Positions 17,367-28,700 of a stretch of DNA of 33,896 bases are shown in pieces. The stretch's first letter is position 1; every line of letters starts with the position of its first letter. The stretch lies in IMG/VR virus record IMGVR_UViG_3300031673_000270, positions 1 through 33,896 of that record; one strand, 5' to 3'. Below the pieces are notes generated by a model. That model was not told the origin of the DNA. It worked only from the letters and a program-made list of their open reading frames with translations, and searched no databases. The DNA comes from a virus. The position numbers and the translations under genes were made by a program.

Positions 17367-19045
17367 TGGCAGCGATAGAAGTTAAAGCATATAACCCAGA
17401 ACCAACCGATGATACTCATGCGGTCAATACTGATATTAATGATCTATACAACCGTGTCATTAAAAAGATTGATTCTATCAGAAGCTCTACCAACATTATG
17501 GCTGGGCTAGGAATTACTGCCGCAGGAACACACACTATTGATACTACCATTAAACAATTAAACACCGATCAACAACCAAATGCGGTAAGGTTTATGGAAA
17601 GTAGGGCTCATGCATTTTACCGGGCGCTAGGACTACCAACCGCAGAGCCCGGTGGTACGTTTTATTCACCTGGACACAACCCCCGCACAGACAAAAACAA
17701 GAAATTAAATGAAGTAGACCAAAAACTATTATCTAATGAGACGGTAATTAGGTTGTTAGGAAAACGTGAAACAGATCCAAACGATCGGCGTAAGATTTTT
17801 GCTAACCAGGACATCAACTCTACTGCTTATTCATTAGCTATGCGTCATGTTTTACCATTTAATCTTATTGATAACAACAATACCGATCCTTTTTATAATG
17901 ATCCTCAAGCGTCTCAAATTGCGGTGAGATATCAAGAAATGGTATATTACTCATGTTATGTAGCAAAAAAGCCTATTGATCTTACTGGTAAATTAGCAAT
18001 CGCATCTAACCCAGCACACATTTTAAAGCCTTTTATTGTTAGCCCTACAGAAAAAGCATTACCTATCAACAAACGTGTGGCTGCTCCTTTTCTACCAGAT
18101 CCTAATGATTTAGTGATAGAAAAATCAGCCCCACCACTCCGTCGTCCCGAGATAGAGTACATAATTCGTCGCCGATTACAAAATGAGAAAACTATATCAC
18201 AAGATAGCGTTTTCTATAAAAACGTAGAAAGACTATTGGGCGATCCTACCAACCCTCAAACCACAGATGAAACACGCAGTTTTGTATTAGCTTTAACTGG
18301 TTCTGAGAATATTGGATCAACTTCCAGTGAGTTTCTTCGTATTGTACGTGGGCTTACCGATGTTCAGGTAACAGTAATAAGCATGTTTATTAGAGAGATT
18401 AAAGGTCTTATAAAACAATTAAACTTAGCTTTGAGGGAAATTGATTATCTTAAACAATATATTATTTGGCAACCAGTTCCTAATAAAGAAGGTCCAGAAT
18501 TTGGGGGAATGTCCAAATATGGGGGAGACGGATCAGCCACTTCTTTTATTACTCAAAATATAGCATCTCTGGAATTACAGCAACTATCACAACTAGTAAA
18601 TTCAATAGATTCAGAAGAATATGCGTTGGTGTTGGATGTAGATACCCAGGTAAATTTTGATGAAAACATTGCTGTATTAAAAAGCCGGCGTGAAAAATTG
18701 GGCTCTATCGGTATACAGCATTTGCGTGAAATTGAGCTAATCACAGGAGAGGTGAGTGGTTTGGGGCTTATTGATGTGTTAGCTATTCACACTGCATTAT
18801 GGGCCATAGATATAGATACTTTGCTGGGCTTTTTGGACGCTGATGCTTTTGATAGACTATATACTCACAATCATGAATTAAGAGTGAGTAACGTTAATAA
18901 TCGTAAACTTCAAGGCGCTCCGTCAATAAATGAAACGCTCCAAAAATTTGAACAGCAAGTACTTAATGTTTTATCATTTGCACAAGATGAGGTTGAGAGG
19001 AACAAAAAGAATCCGCGCCAAGTTCCAAGCAGTAATATAAGGTAG
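17366..19045 (+). CDS. Uncharacterised baseplate-operon protein (559 aa)
   Basis: The family is not recognised. It is a mostly helical, soluble protein with no signal peptide or membrane segment. Notable parts are a helical N-terminus with INDLYNRVIKKIDSIRSS, an Asn/Asp-rich middle, a helical hairpin with VISMFIREIKGLIKQLNLAL (about 340-360), and a helical C-terminus ending in a basic tail. It lies between the membrane-type protein and the gp25-like wedge gene, overlapping its upstream neighbour at TAATG (17364-17368) with AGGAG at 17354-17358. By position it may link hub and wedges, a role like gp53 or gp48/gp54 of T4, but no sequence motif supports a particular one. Confidence 0.5.
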   Translation: MAAIEVKAYNPEPTDDTHAVNTDINDLYNRVIKKIDSIRSSTNIMAGLGITAAGTHTIDTTIKQLNTDQQPNAVRFMESRAHAFYRALGLPTAEPGGTFYSPGHNPRTDKNKKLNEVDQKLLSNETVIRLLGKRETDPNDRRKIFANQDINSTAYSLAMRHVLPFNLIDNNNTDPFYNDPQASQIAVRYQEMVYYSCYVAKKPIDLTGKLAIASNPAHILKPFIVSPTEKALPINKRVAAPFLPDPNDLVIEKSAPPLRRPEIEYIIRRRLQNEKTISQDSVFYKNVERLLGDPTNPQTTDETRSFVLALTGSENIGSTSSEFLRIVRGLTDVQVTVISMFIREIKGLIKQLNLALREIDYLKQYIIWQPVPNKEGPEFGGMSKYGGDGSATSFITQNIASLELQQLSQLVNSIDSEEYALVLDVDTQVNFDENIAVLKSRREKLGSIGIQHLREIELITGEVSGLGLIDVLAIHTALWAIDIDTLLGFLDADAFDRLYTHNHELRVSNVNNRKLQGAPSINETLQKFEQQVLNVLSFAQDEVERNKKNPRQVPSSNIR

Positions 19046-19047
19046 AT

Positions 19048-19479
19048 ATGTCTTTTGATTTTAAGGTGGTTAATGGTGATTTAGTTATAGGTCCGAATGG
19101 AGATTTGGATATAGTAGAAAACACCGATAAGCTTATTCAAGACATTTTAAAAATATTGTTAACTCCTGTGGGTACTAACATATTCTTTCCTTGGTATGGT
19201 TCGTTGTTGTCTTCGGCTATGATTGGTTCTCCTATGGAGGATGAGTTTATTCAAACTGCCGCCTCCATGCAGATTAGTAATTCTTTACAAACGTTACAAA
19301 CTATGCAGCGCGATCAACTATCATCATTTCAACGTGTAACTGCTAGCGAGATGTTGGCAGCGATAAAGGAGGTTGCTGTAGAAAGGTCGCAGGTAGATCC
19401 GACATACTACTCGATTTCTGTCAGGGTATTAACTAAAGACCTTAAAACTGCTACTGCGGCTTTTGAAGTTACTTTATGA
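19048..19479 (+). CDS. Baseplate wedge protein, gp25-like (143 aa)
   Basis: A member of the gp25/gpW family, which starts sheath polymerisation at the baseplate. The length (143) fits the family (about 110-150 residues). The N-terminal DLVIGPNGDLDIVENTDKLIQDI (11-33) and the LTPVGTNIFFPWYGS segment (38-52) are the characteristic pattern: a GD-rich hairpin, a helix, then a P-x-G-x-x-x-FxxxYGS motif. The C-terminal strands (SISVRVLTKDLKTATAAFEVTL) complete the fold. It directly precedes the J-like gene, the conserved gp25-J order of myoviruses and contractile injection systems. It starts 2 bases after the previous stop. Confidence 0.85.
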   Translation: MSFDFKVVNGDLVIGPNGDLDIVENTDKLIQDILKILLTPVGTNIFFPWYGSLLSSAMIGSPMEDEFIQTAASMQISNSLQTLQTMQRDQLSSFQRVTASEMLAAIKEVAVERSQVDPTYYSISVRVLTKDLKTATAAFEVTL

Positions 19480-19488
19480 GGATTATAA

Positions 19489-22400
19489 ATGGCACAAATT
19501 AGATCACAAAACGAAATCGTCCTAAGCTTGCTTGATTTCTTTCGTGCTGCACAACCAGACTTAGATACTAAGCCAGGACAGGTGTCTAGAGATGTTCTGG
19601 TGGATGGAGTAGCAATACAACTTGCTAGACTATACGAAGAATTACAAAGGAACGCGGCGTTGTCGTCTTTGCGGTTGGCGTTAGGATCTGATTTGGACCG
19701 GTTAGCTTCTAACTATGGTGCCGTTCGTAAACGTGGAACGAAATCCGCTGGACCCGCCCTGTTTACTTTTGAAGAAATTGTTGCGGATATTGGGATTAAC
19801 TCTGGAAACATTGTTACTGCCAGAAATGGTGCTACATTTATTGTCTCTACTAATGCAGTGGTCAGCCCAGTATTTGTTAACTCATATAGAGCGTTAGCTA
19901 CTCGTTATAGAGCCGATCTTGATTTGGTGGGAATAACGGATGAATTTGCTATTGAAGTGCAAGTAGAAGGCACTGCTACTGGCGTACAAGGCAACGTATC
20001 AAAATATATATTAGTATCTACCGATATAGACGGTGTATCACATGTAACTAACGTTACTCCGTTTGGTGGCGGTTCAGCCCCTGAAGATGATGCAACCTTT
20101 AGAAGTCGTGTGTTGGCAATTTTCAGTGGAGCTAACACTGGTACCGCGTTAGGGTATAGAAATGCCGTATTGTCTGACCCGGCGGTTTTAGATGCTATTG
20201 TAATTCAGCCTGGCGATTCGCTTATGGTGCGTGATGGTACTCAGGTAGGTACTGATTCTGATGGAAATACAATTGTTATATCTGAAGGAACTGGTGGCAA
20301 GGTTGATATATATGTTTATGGAACAAGACTGTTAGAGGTTTTGGATAGTTATGTTTATAATGATTTAAGCAATACCGATGATCCCACTAATACCGCTAAT
20401 GATTTTGTGCTGGGACAAATTGATGGTGACGAATTAAAGACCGTTACTCAGCGCCGATTAGATAATTTACAGCAAGGTGTTTTGCCAGCTCAGCCAGCTA
20501 ATAACATAGTGTCTGTAAGTGGCTCCATTAGCGGAGCAAATTTTGTGCCCAAATCAGTTGATTCTTTAGGGCGAATATCGGGAAACTATGAATTAGTAGT
20601 AGATACTGGTGCCTTCGGCGGTAGTCCTTGGGGTTTTGATAAAATGCGGTGGATCTCAAGTTACATCAGTAATTATCCCGAAGACGTGACTAAAGGCGTG
20701 TTTAACGGACAGGACGCTTTGTCTTTTCCTGATGTTTTAGAAATAGGTACAATAACTCAAAATGTTAGTGTAGTAAATGAGAATAGTACCGTTTCTCGTT
20801 CAGACCGTAGCAGTATACAATTAAAGCATTCACCAATGACTAACGTGACTCGGGTGTTTAACCCCACTACTGGAGAACGATATGTAGTGGAATCGCAGAA
20901 TCCTGACGGTACTGGAGCAATCAACGAAACCGGACGTATTGTGATTAGTGGAAGTAGCTTACCTGCCGTCAGTGATACATTGCAAGTTGATTACACTTGG
21001 ATGTTTCATTTCGATCCTTGGTGGGATTATGATAATGGATTAACTATTCGCAATCCTCGCACAGTGAATGATAGCGTAGATTGGGGCTTTTCGAACGCGG
21101 TTAGGCGTGAACAAGCTACTCTGGTTTCTTCAGGTTCGGTATTGTTAGCTACCGTAACTCATCCCATTTCAACCGTTATTGATGTAAATGTTTTTGAAGA
21201 ACAAAACGTTTCTGTGTCCTTGGTGTCTGGACGTTTAGCTATAGTGGTTAACAACAGTGTAGAGAACGTTGTTGGCGTTGTCGACGCCATTAATGGCGCT
21301 GAGTTATGGAACACCAGTGATGATGATGGTTCGTTTAGTGGGTTTACAATCTTTTTGCCTACGGATACTTCGGCAGATTTTGGTGATGTTGTTACGGCGG
21401 TTTATAATGCGGTTGATGTTTATAACGTGGATGGATACCAAGGAAGTTTTAATAGTAATCAAATAACTATTGTTCCTTCCGTCACCGCAGTAGCTGGCGA
21501 AATAGTAGAAGTAAATTATCTTGCTAATGTTAATATTATATTACCCGCAACCCCAATATCATCTTTACCCGCAATTCGTAGTGGAAACAATTTTGATACC
21601 GTTGTTTCTTCGGGGGTGGGTAACCAGCCCACTACTCATTTGTTTTCTGGCAGCGGAGTGATAGAAAAGAATTTGCGACAAGCCCCTAGCCGATTAGCCT
21701 TAGCTGTTGCAGGATCAATATCAAGCGGTGTGTTTACAATTTCTGGCACCACCATGGTGGGGGTTTTTGATGCTGTTTATACTGTAGGTACAGAGGGACT
21801 TACTCTTAACTTGGCGAGTGCTCTTCGGCGCGAACTAGGTTTAGCCTCATCTGCATCCATACCAAGTAATTTATCAGTAGCTCGTGTTGTAAGTGTAGAA
21901 AAGGTAGATGCTACAATAAATTTGGATGTTTTAAGCGTTACTCATACATATGATACGTTGGGTTGCGCGCTTCGTGATAATAGTTTTGTGAAGGATGAGG
22001 CTATCATAAACACCGCTTTAGGAACTACCGAGGTAACATTACCAGATACCGCTGACAACCAAAGCAACGAGCCTCAGGTAGGAGATCGTCTTCGAGTTAC
22101 GTTTTACTATACTCTTACTAGCGATACGGAGAACGTATCATTTAGCCAAAGCGGTACTCTTCGTACGGAGAAGATATTTGCTATCATTGATAGTATTGCG
22201 GTTTCTAGCGGATTTAGTTCAACAATATCGCAATCTGCCACATTAACTATTACTAATATTAATCAACCCACACAGGGCACGAGGTATAAATCATATTACG
22301 ATTATACCGCTCCTCAGCCCAATGAACGAATTACGGTTAGATATAATTATAATAAATTAATAAGCGATTCTACTTTAAATATAGAAAACACTCGTCCCAT

Positions 22401-22731
22401 AACCGCCGATGTGTTAGGCAAAGCATCATTTAAGGTTTTGGTTGATGTTACCATGAATATTGTGGTTACCACATCGTTTGAAAACAATTCAGAAATAGTC
22501 AAACAAAATGTGCAAAACGCTGTATCATCAGCGCTGACTGCCACTCAGCTGGGTACTACTGTAGACTCTTCTGATTTGGTGGTGGTAGCCCAACAGATTG
22601 ATGGCGTAGACAGGGCGCGTATTTTGTTCTTTAATAAAGCTGATGAGGCAGGAACAGTACTGAGTATTACTGCTGCAAAGAATGAATTTTTAGTCGCTAA
22701 TGATGTAATTGTCACAGTGGAAACTAGATAA
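19489..22731 (+). CDS. Baseplate wedge protein, Baseplate_J/gp6-like, enlarged (1080 aa)
   Basis: This is the wedge protein that forms the ring around the hub. Residues 1-80 are the helical start with LALGSDLDRLASNYG, and about 90-300 is the J-type core with ATGVQGNVSKYILVS and FGGGSAPEDDATFRSR. The end (about 985-1080) carries the usual closing J domain (SSALTATQLGTTVDSSDLV, then DGVDRARILFF). Between them lie about 680 residues of beta-rich material, absent from classical gpJ (about 300 residues in P2). This insert includes KHSPMTNVTRVFNPTTGERY (446-465) and an ELW...GSFSGF module (605-643), both of which recur in the next gene. A Shine-Dalgarno TGAGGA overlaps the gp25 stop. The family call is firm; the insert's role is unknown. 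Confidence 0.85.
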   Translation: MAQIRSQNEIVLSLLDFFRAAQPDLDTKPGQVSRDVLVDGVAIQLARLYEELQRNAALSSLRLALGSDLDRLASNYGAVRKRGTKSAGPALFTFEEIVADIGINSGNIVTARNGATFIVSTNAVVSPVFVNSYRALATRYRADLDLVGITDEFAIEVQVEGTATGVQGNVSKYILVSTDIDGVSHVTNVTPFGGGSAPEDDATFRSRVLAIFSGANTGTALGYRNAVLSDPAVLDAIVIQPGDSLMVRDGTQVGTDSDGNTIVISEGTGGKVDIYVYGTRLLEVLDSYVYNDLSNTDDPTNTANDFVLGQIDGDELKTVTQRRLDNLQQGVLPAQPANNIVSVSGSISGANFVPKSVDSLGRISGNYELVVDTGAFGGSPWGFDKMRWISSYISNYPEDVTKGVFNGQDALSFPDVLEIGTITQNVSVVNENSTVSRSDRSSIQLKHSPMTNVTRVFNPTTGERYVVESQNPDGTGAINETGRIVISGSSLPAVSDTLQVDYTWMFHFDPWWDYDNGLTIRNPRTVNDSVDWGFSNAVRREQATLVSSGSVLLATVTHPISTVIDVNVFEEQNVSVSLVSGRLAIVVNNSVENVVGVVDAINGAELWNTSDDDGSFSGFTIFLPTDTSADFGDVVTAVYNAVDVYNVDGYQGSFNSNQITIVPSVTAVAGEIVEVNYLANVNIILPATPISSLPAIRSGNNFDTVVSSGVGNQPTTHLFSGSGVIEKNLRQAPSRLALAVAGSISSGVFTISGTTMVGVFDAVYTVGTEGLTLNLASALRRELGLASSASIPSNLSVARVVSVEKVDATINLDVLSVTHTYDTLGCALRDNSFVKDEAIINTALGTTEVTLPDTADNQSNEPQVGDRLRVTFYYTLTSDTENVSFSQSGTLRTEKIFAIIDSIAVSSGFSSTISQSATLTITNINQPTQGTRYKSYYDYTAPQPNERITVRYNYNKLISDSTLNIENTRPITADVLGKASFKVLVDVTMNIVVTTSFENNSEIVKQNVQNAVSSALTATQLGTTVDSSDLVVVAQQIDGVDRARILFFNKADEAGTVLSITAAKNEFLVANDVIVTVETR
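20821..20910 (+). repeat. HSPxTN module, copy in the J-like protein
   Basis: Residues 445-474 (HSPMTNVTRVFNPTTGERY) align by eye with HSPITNVFRVYNETSEEIY in the 2218-aa protein (24273-24360), with nearly the same spacing of hydrophobic and Thr/Asn positions. This is protein-level repetition; the DNA is diverged, so the duplication or exchange is old. Confidence 0.55.
21295..21420 (+). repeat. ELW/GSF module, copy in the J-like protein
   Basis: Residues 603-644: a VVGVVDAI strand, then ELWN, GSFSGFTIFL and GDVVTAVYN. The same order occurs in the 2218-aa protein (25206-25320) as VELWDAGGSFNGYVITL and GNLVRVIYN. It looks like a shared beta-sandwich unit. Confidence 0.5.
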
Positions 22732-25700
22732 TGGCAAATGTACGTATAACCAGATTTAGGGTGGTAAATAGTACGTCTTTAAGGGCGCAGTTTACTCATA
22801 ATCTAGATCCTACGTTGGATGAAACCAACGTTAGTATAACCGCCTTCACACCAGGAATACCAGATCCTGAAGTGGTTACCGCCACTGTAAGTGAAGATAT
22901 TATGTACATCTATACGTATCCACTTACTCCGTATGCGTATTATGATGTAGAGTTTAAATCTGTTGGCACAAAGCGATTCAAATCAGCTGATGGTACCAAT
23001 TTCTTATTTGAAGATGGGAGAACCAATGTTATTCGTGCATTAGGTGCAGAAGATCCCGCAGAGTCCATCACCGCTACTTTAAAACAGTATTTAAATCGTG
23101 GCGAGGGTATTTATAATCTTGATGTTGGTACTATAATAAATGATATTGCTAACTCTCAAGGTAGCCAAATTGGCAGAGCACTTTATGATATTAAACAGTC
23201 CCGCAGTGATAATTATTTAGAAGTTGATATTTATGATGAACGTAAAACGCGTGGACCTGGACCTTGGGATCGCCTCAATGAAGAGGGTGCGTTTGAAATA
23301 GTGCGAGTAGGAACTACCTCCACTAACGCCACGTTATCTGGTAGCATCAGTTTTACATCATTTCCATCAGACCCCATTACATTACAACAAGCCAGTATTA
23401 TCAACGAACGGCTGGTTGCAGGAACCGGAACATCTACTTTTAACGATCTGATACTAACTGTTGCTTACAGCCCTGTAATCAGTATGGATAGTTTAACAGT
23501 TTTATATCAAGCAGGGGGCACAGCTGAGTATGATATACGTTCTTTGGGATATCAAATTAAAAACCCCAGGTATGATACTAGTTTTGCTTCAACCTTAGTA
23601 ACCCTGGAAGATAATCAAATCAAGCTAAGTAATGATGTTTTGGAAAGTTCTACTTTTATTCTTCCTGCCGCTGGTGATGTTTTAGTTATTAACTATAAAT
23701 ATAAGAGTTTAGGTAAAATTGTTGATGCCACCACTGTGGTGGTTACACAAGTGCTAGACGCCACAAGGGAAGTTACACCCCCAATTATTAATGATTTTTA
23801 TTTGGAGCATGCTCCGGTGGTGACAGAAGATGACCAGGTTGCTACTGCCGCTGGCATTGCTTTTCTAGACCCCTTAGCTAATCCGCCCTTCTCTGACACT
23901 CACCCTGCGTTTGCTAAAGAAATACCATTTAGAACAGAAGGGCTTCCCCAAAGGGTTGGTGAATATAGCGTAGACTATACAACGGGCAGGGTGGTTGTAT
24001 ATGGTGCTGAAAGCAACGAAGGTACGGGAAATTTCCCACCAGTAGCTACGTATAAGTATCGTAATACGTTTAGTTCTCGTTTGGATTATACTTATAATTA
24101 TGATACTTATGAATTAGCAGCATCTCCGGTGCGTGATTTGGCGGGAGAAGTTGCGGAGATTTCTTTTGAATATGAAATGACTTTGGTGCCGGGGCAAGAT
24201 TTCGTTGCCCAACAGCATACTGAAGTTATTAATGAAAGAATAGAAAACAGGTTAGCCACTTTAAACTCGCTGTATATTCAGCATAGCCCCATTACTAATG
24301 TGTTCAGGGTCTACAACGAAACCAGCGAAGAGATATACACGATTAATCGGTTTAGTGACAACACTGTATACTTCTCTTACCGTACTGCGCCAAGAATAAT
24401 GGCTGTAAATAAAGAGCGCGCCTCATTCACAGATGTTCTCCATGAAGTCCTAATACTGGAAAGTGAGTTTACTAATACTTTAGGAACCCGAGTATTTAAA
24501 ATCACCTTAATTAATGACAATATTATAGGTAGCACTGAAGACGCAATTGGCAGCAGTTATAATTCAAGCGTTACATTTAGTCGGGCTGATATATTTGAAA
24601 CTGAACTGTATTTTGACGCACAAATATTGTCAGAAACCGCTAATACTAATCGTCTGACGGTAGGGCAGTATCAAATAGATTATCGTGAAGGTGTTGTTTA
24701 TGTTGGGGTCAGCGCTTCTCGAAACCTAGATTTGGGCTCTGTTAATTATAAAAACGGAATTGTTAAACCAGAATACCCGCATATAACCAGCGTATCAGAA
24801 GTTTATTATAGTATTAGCAATATTACCGGAATTGCTCAGCGTATTACTTATACCAGCATAGGCGATCAGGCTATCACACCGAGTGCATATGATGTTACAG
24901 ATGAACGGTTTTTAAACGAAGACACTACGTTGCCATACATCAATGCGGCGGGGCAAATTACTGTATCTGACAACATCAAAGCAGTGCGTGGAATATATGA
25001 TGTTTATGACTTAACTAATCACACCACTATCACTAATTTCGGCGCTGGCGCTACTGTGGCTGCTAACGTGATTACGTTAGACTCTGATGGAATAGAAAAA
25101 ACAGAGAATTATACTGTTGGTGTTGGCGGAACTGTTACTGTTCAGTATCTAACTCCTGGAGCAGCAATTGTAGGAGTAAGCTCTGTAATTAGAATAAGCG
25201 ATAATGTTGAGTTATGGGATGCCGGCGGATCCTTTAACGGGTATGTAATTACCCTGTCGGGAACCGGTACGCCAGTGCCTGGAAATTTGGTTCGGGTAAT
25301 ATATAATGTACAACTTAATGGTGGCGCCACTCCGGTGGTAGATTATAACCGTGGAGATTACTTTATTGATTACGAATATCTAGCCGATGAAATATTGGTT
25401 AGTTACGAATACGGTGATAACAAAATAGATTTTCGTGAGAGTTTAGAAATTGAAGAGGGTGACACATACTATGTTACCTATAAGATTGGTGCTTTGCGAG
25501 ATTCGTTACTGAACAATTTTGGAACGTTAGTAGATGTGCCTATTTTAAACAGTTTTGATACATCTCTGGATAGAGAAACGTATAGAGACGCGTTGCAAGC
25601 AGCTTTACAATCGTTTACAAAAGGTCCAACCGTTCCAGCAATGAGTTTGTTGGTATCTTTAATTACTAAGATTGATCCTCGTATTACTGAAGCGGTATTT

Positions 25701-28700
25701 GATGTCTGGTCTTTGGGGATTAGTAATTTGTACTGGGATGGGATAGATTATACTGGTACTCCAACCTTGATGTCGGGCAAGTTTGATTTAGGGGTTTTGT
25801 TGGATACTTCAGGTCAAACCATTACGTTCCCCGTGTCTAGTAATTTACGTTTAGAAGAAGGCACATTAGAATGCTGGGTCATACCGGAGTGGGATGGTTT
25901 AGATAATGATGCTACATTGACTTTTGGAGGGCTTAAGCGGGATGGGTATACCCTATCAGCCTCTAGTATATTTATTGGCGCCGATAGTCATAATCCTGTG
26001 TATGACGATAATTACACCTTTACTGTAAATCGTACTGATACATCCAGTCCTATTGGGTTACCTTCGGCAGTGTACACGCAGGCTGGTTTATTTGTTTATT
26101 ATAATGACGTCACCAAGCGCTGGTATATGCTGGTTAAGGACCGTCCAGATGGCTACACCTATGAGGGAACAATCCAATCTTCTGGGGAGGTATACGACGT
26201 AAAACATATACCCGATTTAGGAGAGGTAACTGACTCTTTACGAAGCTATACAGACAAGATAGAATTCATAATGAAGTTAGACAGTCACGATGCTGCCAGC
26301 CCAGACGGATATACAACTGGGGACGGTTATGTTCCGGGGTATTCTTTTGACGGGATAACCTTCATGGCAGATGATCAGCATTATATTTTCGATTTTGGAG
26401 GAACGGAAGCTACAAATCGATTTTCTCTCTACAAAGATGGACGAGGTTATCTTTCTTTTGAAGCTTTTGATAATGGTAGAAGCCCTACCGGCAAACATTC
26501 ATACAAAGTCAGCGCAGACGTATCTGCTTGGCTTGCTGGGCAAGCCCATCATGTTGCCATATCTTGGAAACTAGATACGTCCGATCGTCGTGATGAAATG
26601 CACCTTTTCATTGATGGGATAGAGGTTCCCAATATATTGCGTTATGGGGGTATCCCAACCGCAGCGTCCACCGATCGTTTTAGGACTGTTAAACCTGAAT
26701 ATATAGCCGGTACTGTTCCAGCAGTAATCAGAACTGAAGATGATATGATTACAATAGCGGGGTCTACATTTGTACGTTCTGTAAGTGTAGATTTCGATGC
26801 TGCTGGCGTGGTGCCAGGAGATATAATTCAAATTCTTGAATCAGGGTTTGGTACTTATACAATACTCACAGTAACCGGACATGTACTAGAGATAAGCGGC
26901 GCAGCTCCTTCTAGTTTTTCTGATGCTAGATTTACAATTAATCCTTATGCCGTTATTGTATCTAGCGCCATTGATTTATACAACAACATTGCAGTTTCCC
27001 TATTACGCGGAACAACCGAAACAGAGTTGCCAGGACTGCGCGCAGATGTGCCTGGATATAGTGTAGACAAAAACGCGTTATTACAAAATGTACTTACCAT
27101 ATTAGGGGATGCAGAGGTAGGTGATCAGATACTAGTCAGAACGCTGGGAATGAATTTCCGCCGTTGTCGTGACCGTATTTATTTGTGGGGAGACGTTAGC
27201 GTATTAAAGACGCAACTTCCTCCTCCTATAAATCTGGATGAAGTCAAGATTGTTCCAGTACCATTACCCTTATTACCTATTGGACCCAACAATGCAGTGT
27301 TTGTTGGCGGGCACTTTCTTGCTACAGGCATTGCCACTACTCAAACGTCAAATCAAGTAGAAGGAAGAAGGTTGGAAGTACGTATTACTGGTGGTAACGT
27401 AAACTTTGGTACGCCGGTAAGGGTTACTATCAATGGCACATCTACTGGTGGTGTAATTGAAAACCTGCTCTTTAATGCCGCAGGATCCCAAATTACCGCC
27501 AACAAATGGCAAACCATCACCTCGGTAGAAGTAGAAGTTGTTCCTCTTGTAGCTACTCGTGATTCTACAGCGGTAGAGATTAAAGAAGCATATACGATCA
27601 CTTATCCTGACGGTAATACTAATTATCCTATTGTTCGATTTAGTTTTAAGACCCAAACGGGATTCACCATAGAAGGAGATGGCAGCGCCATTGTTAGTGA
27701 TACTGAGGGAGTATTTGTAGACTCAGATATAGGAAACAAGCTGGTTATCAGCTCTCCAGCCTCGGTGGTTGGTACATATAATATTGTGGACAGAACATCT
27801 ACCACGGAAATTGAAATTTCACCAGCTCCCGGCGTCGCATTTACCAATGGCATATACGACATTTACAATGTATCAATTGGAAGAAGTGGGTTCCAGAACG
27901 GGTTCTTTACTTTCGAAACTGCCGGACAGGTAGATGGATACTACAACCTTCCGGCTGGTTATTATGAATTTGATTATTCAGCATGGTTAGAAGTGCCGTA
28001 CGATCACACCCAAGATTTTACTGCTTATATTGGATCGGATATCAACGGAGAAAAACAAGCCAAAGCTATCATTGATGAATTCCGTATTCTATCAGAAATA
28101 CGAACGGACACCAGAACTGGAGAATCCATTAGTGCTAATGAAGATTCGGTTACTACCGATTACAATGCTTTGAGAGAGTTCGAGCCCGATAGCAACACTT
28201 TAATGTTGCTTCATTTCAACAGCCTTCCATTTATTAATGATGCAGAGTTTTACTTAAGCTCAACCAAAGAGTATTTACAATCTGGCAACAGTATTAACAG
28301 CGAATTTAACCAAAGCGTGGTGATTACCGATCAACCACTTGAATTTAATAATACTGGGCGTTTAGCCACTACATCCGAAGGCACTATTGAGTTTTGGGTA
28401 AGTCCTCGATTTGATACGTATAACGATCCTAACACGAGGTTTTATTTTGATGCTTCTGGTTCTATTGTAGAGGAGACAACTTCGCTTACTGCTGGAACAG
28501 TACAAACGGCGGGTAGAATATCCAGTGTAATAAGTGTCAGGTTACAAACTGATACGCAGAACACAGGAACGGATTATTATGCAGCTGGCAGTATAGGAAG
28601 CGATTTTAGAACAATACAGCTAGGCAAAGCACTTCCATCTCAACAAACTCCAGTTAAAATTAACTATATACAGGCAGGTTTAGCGGGAGATCGTATTTCT

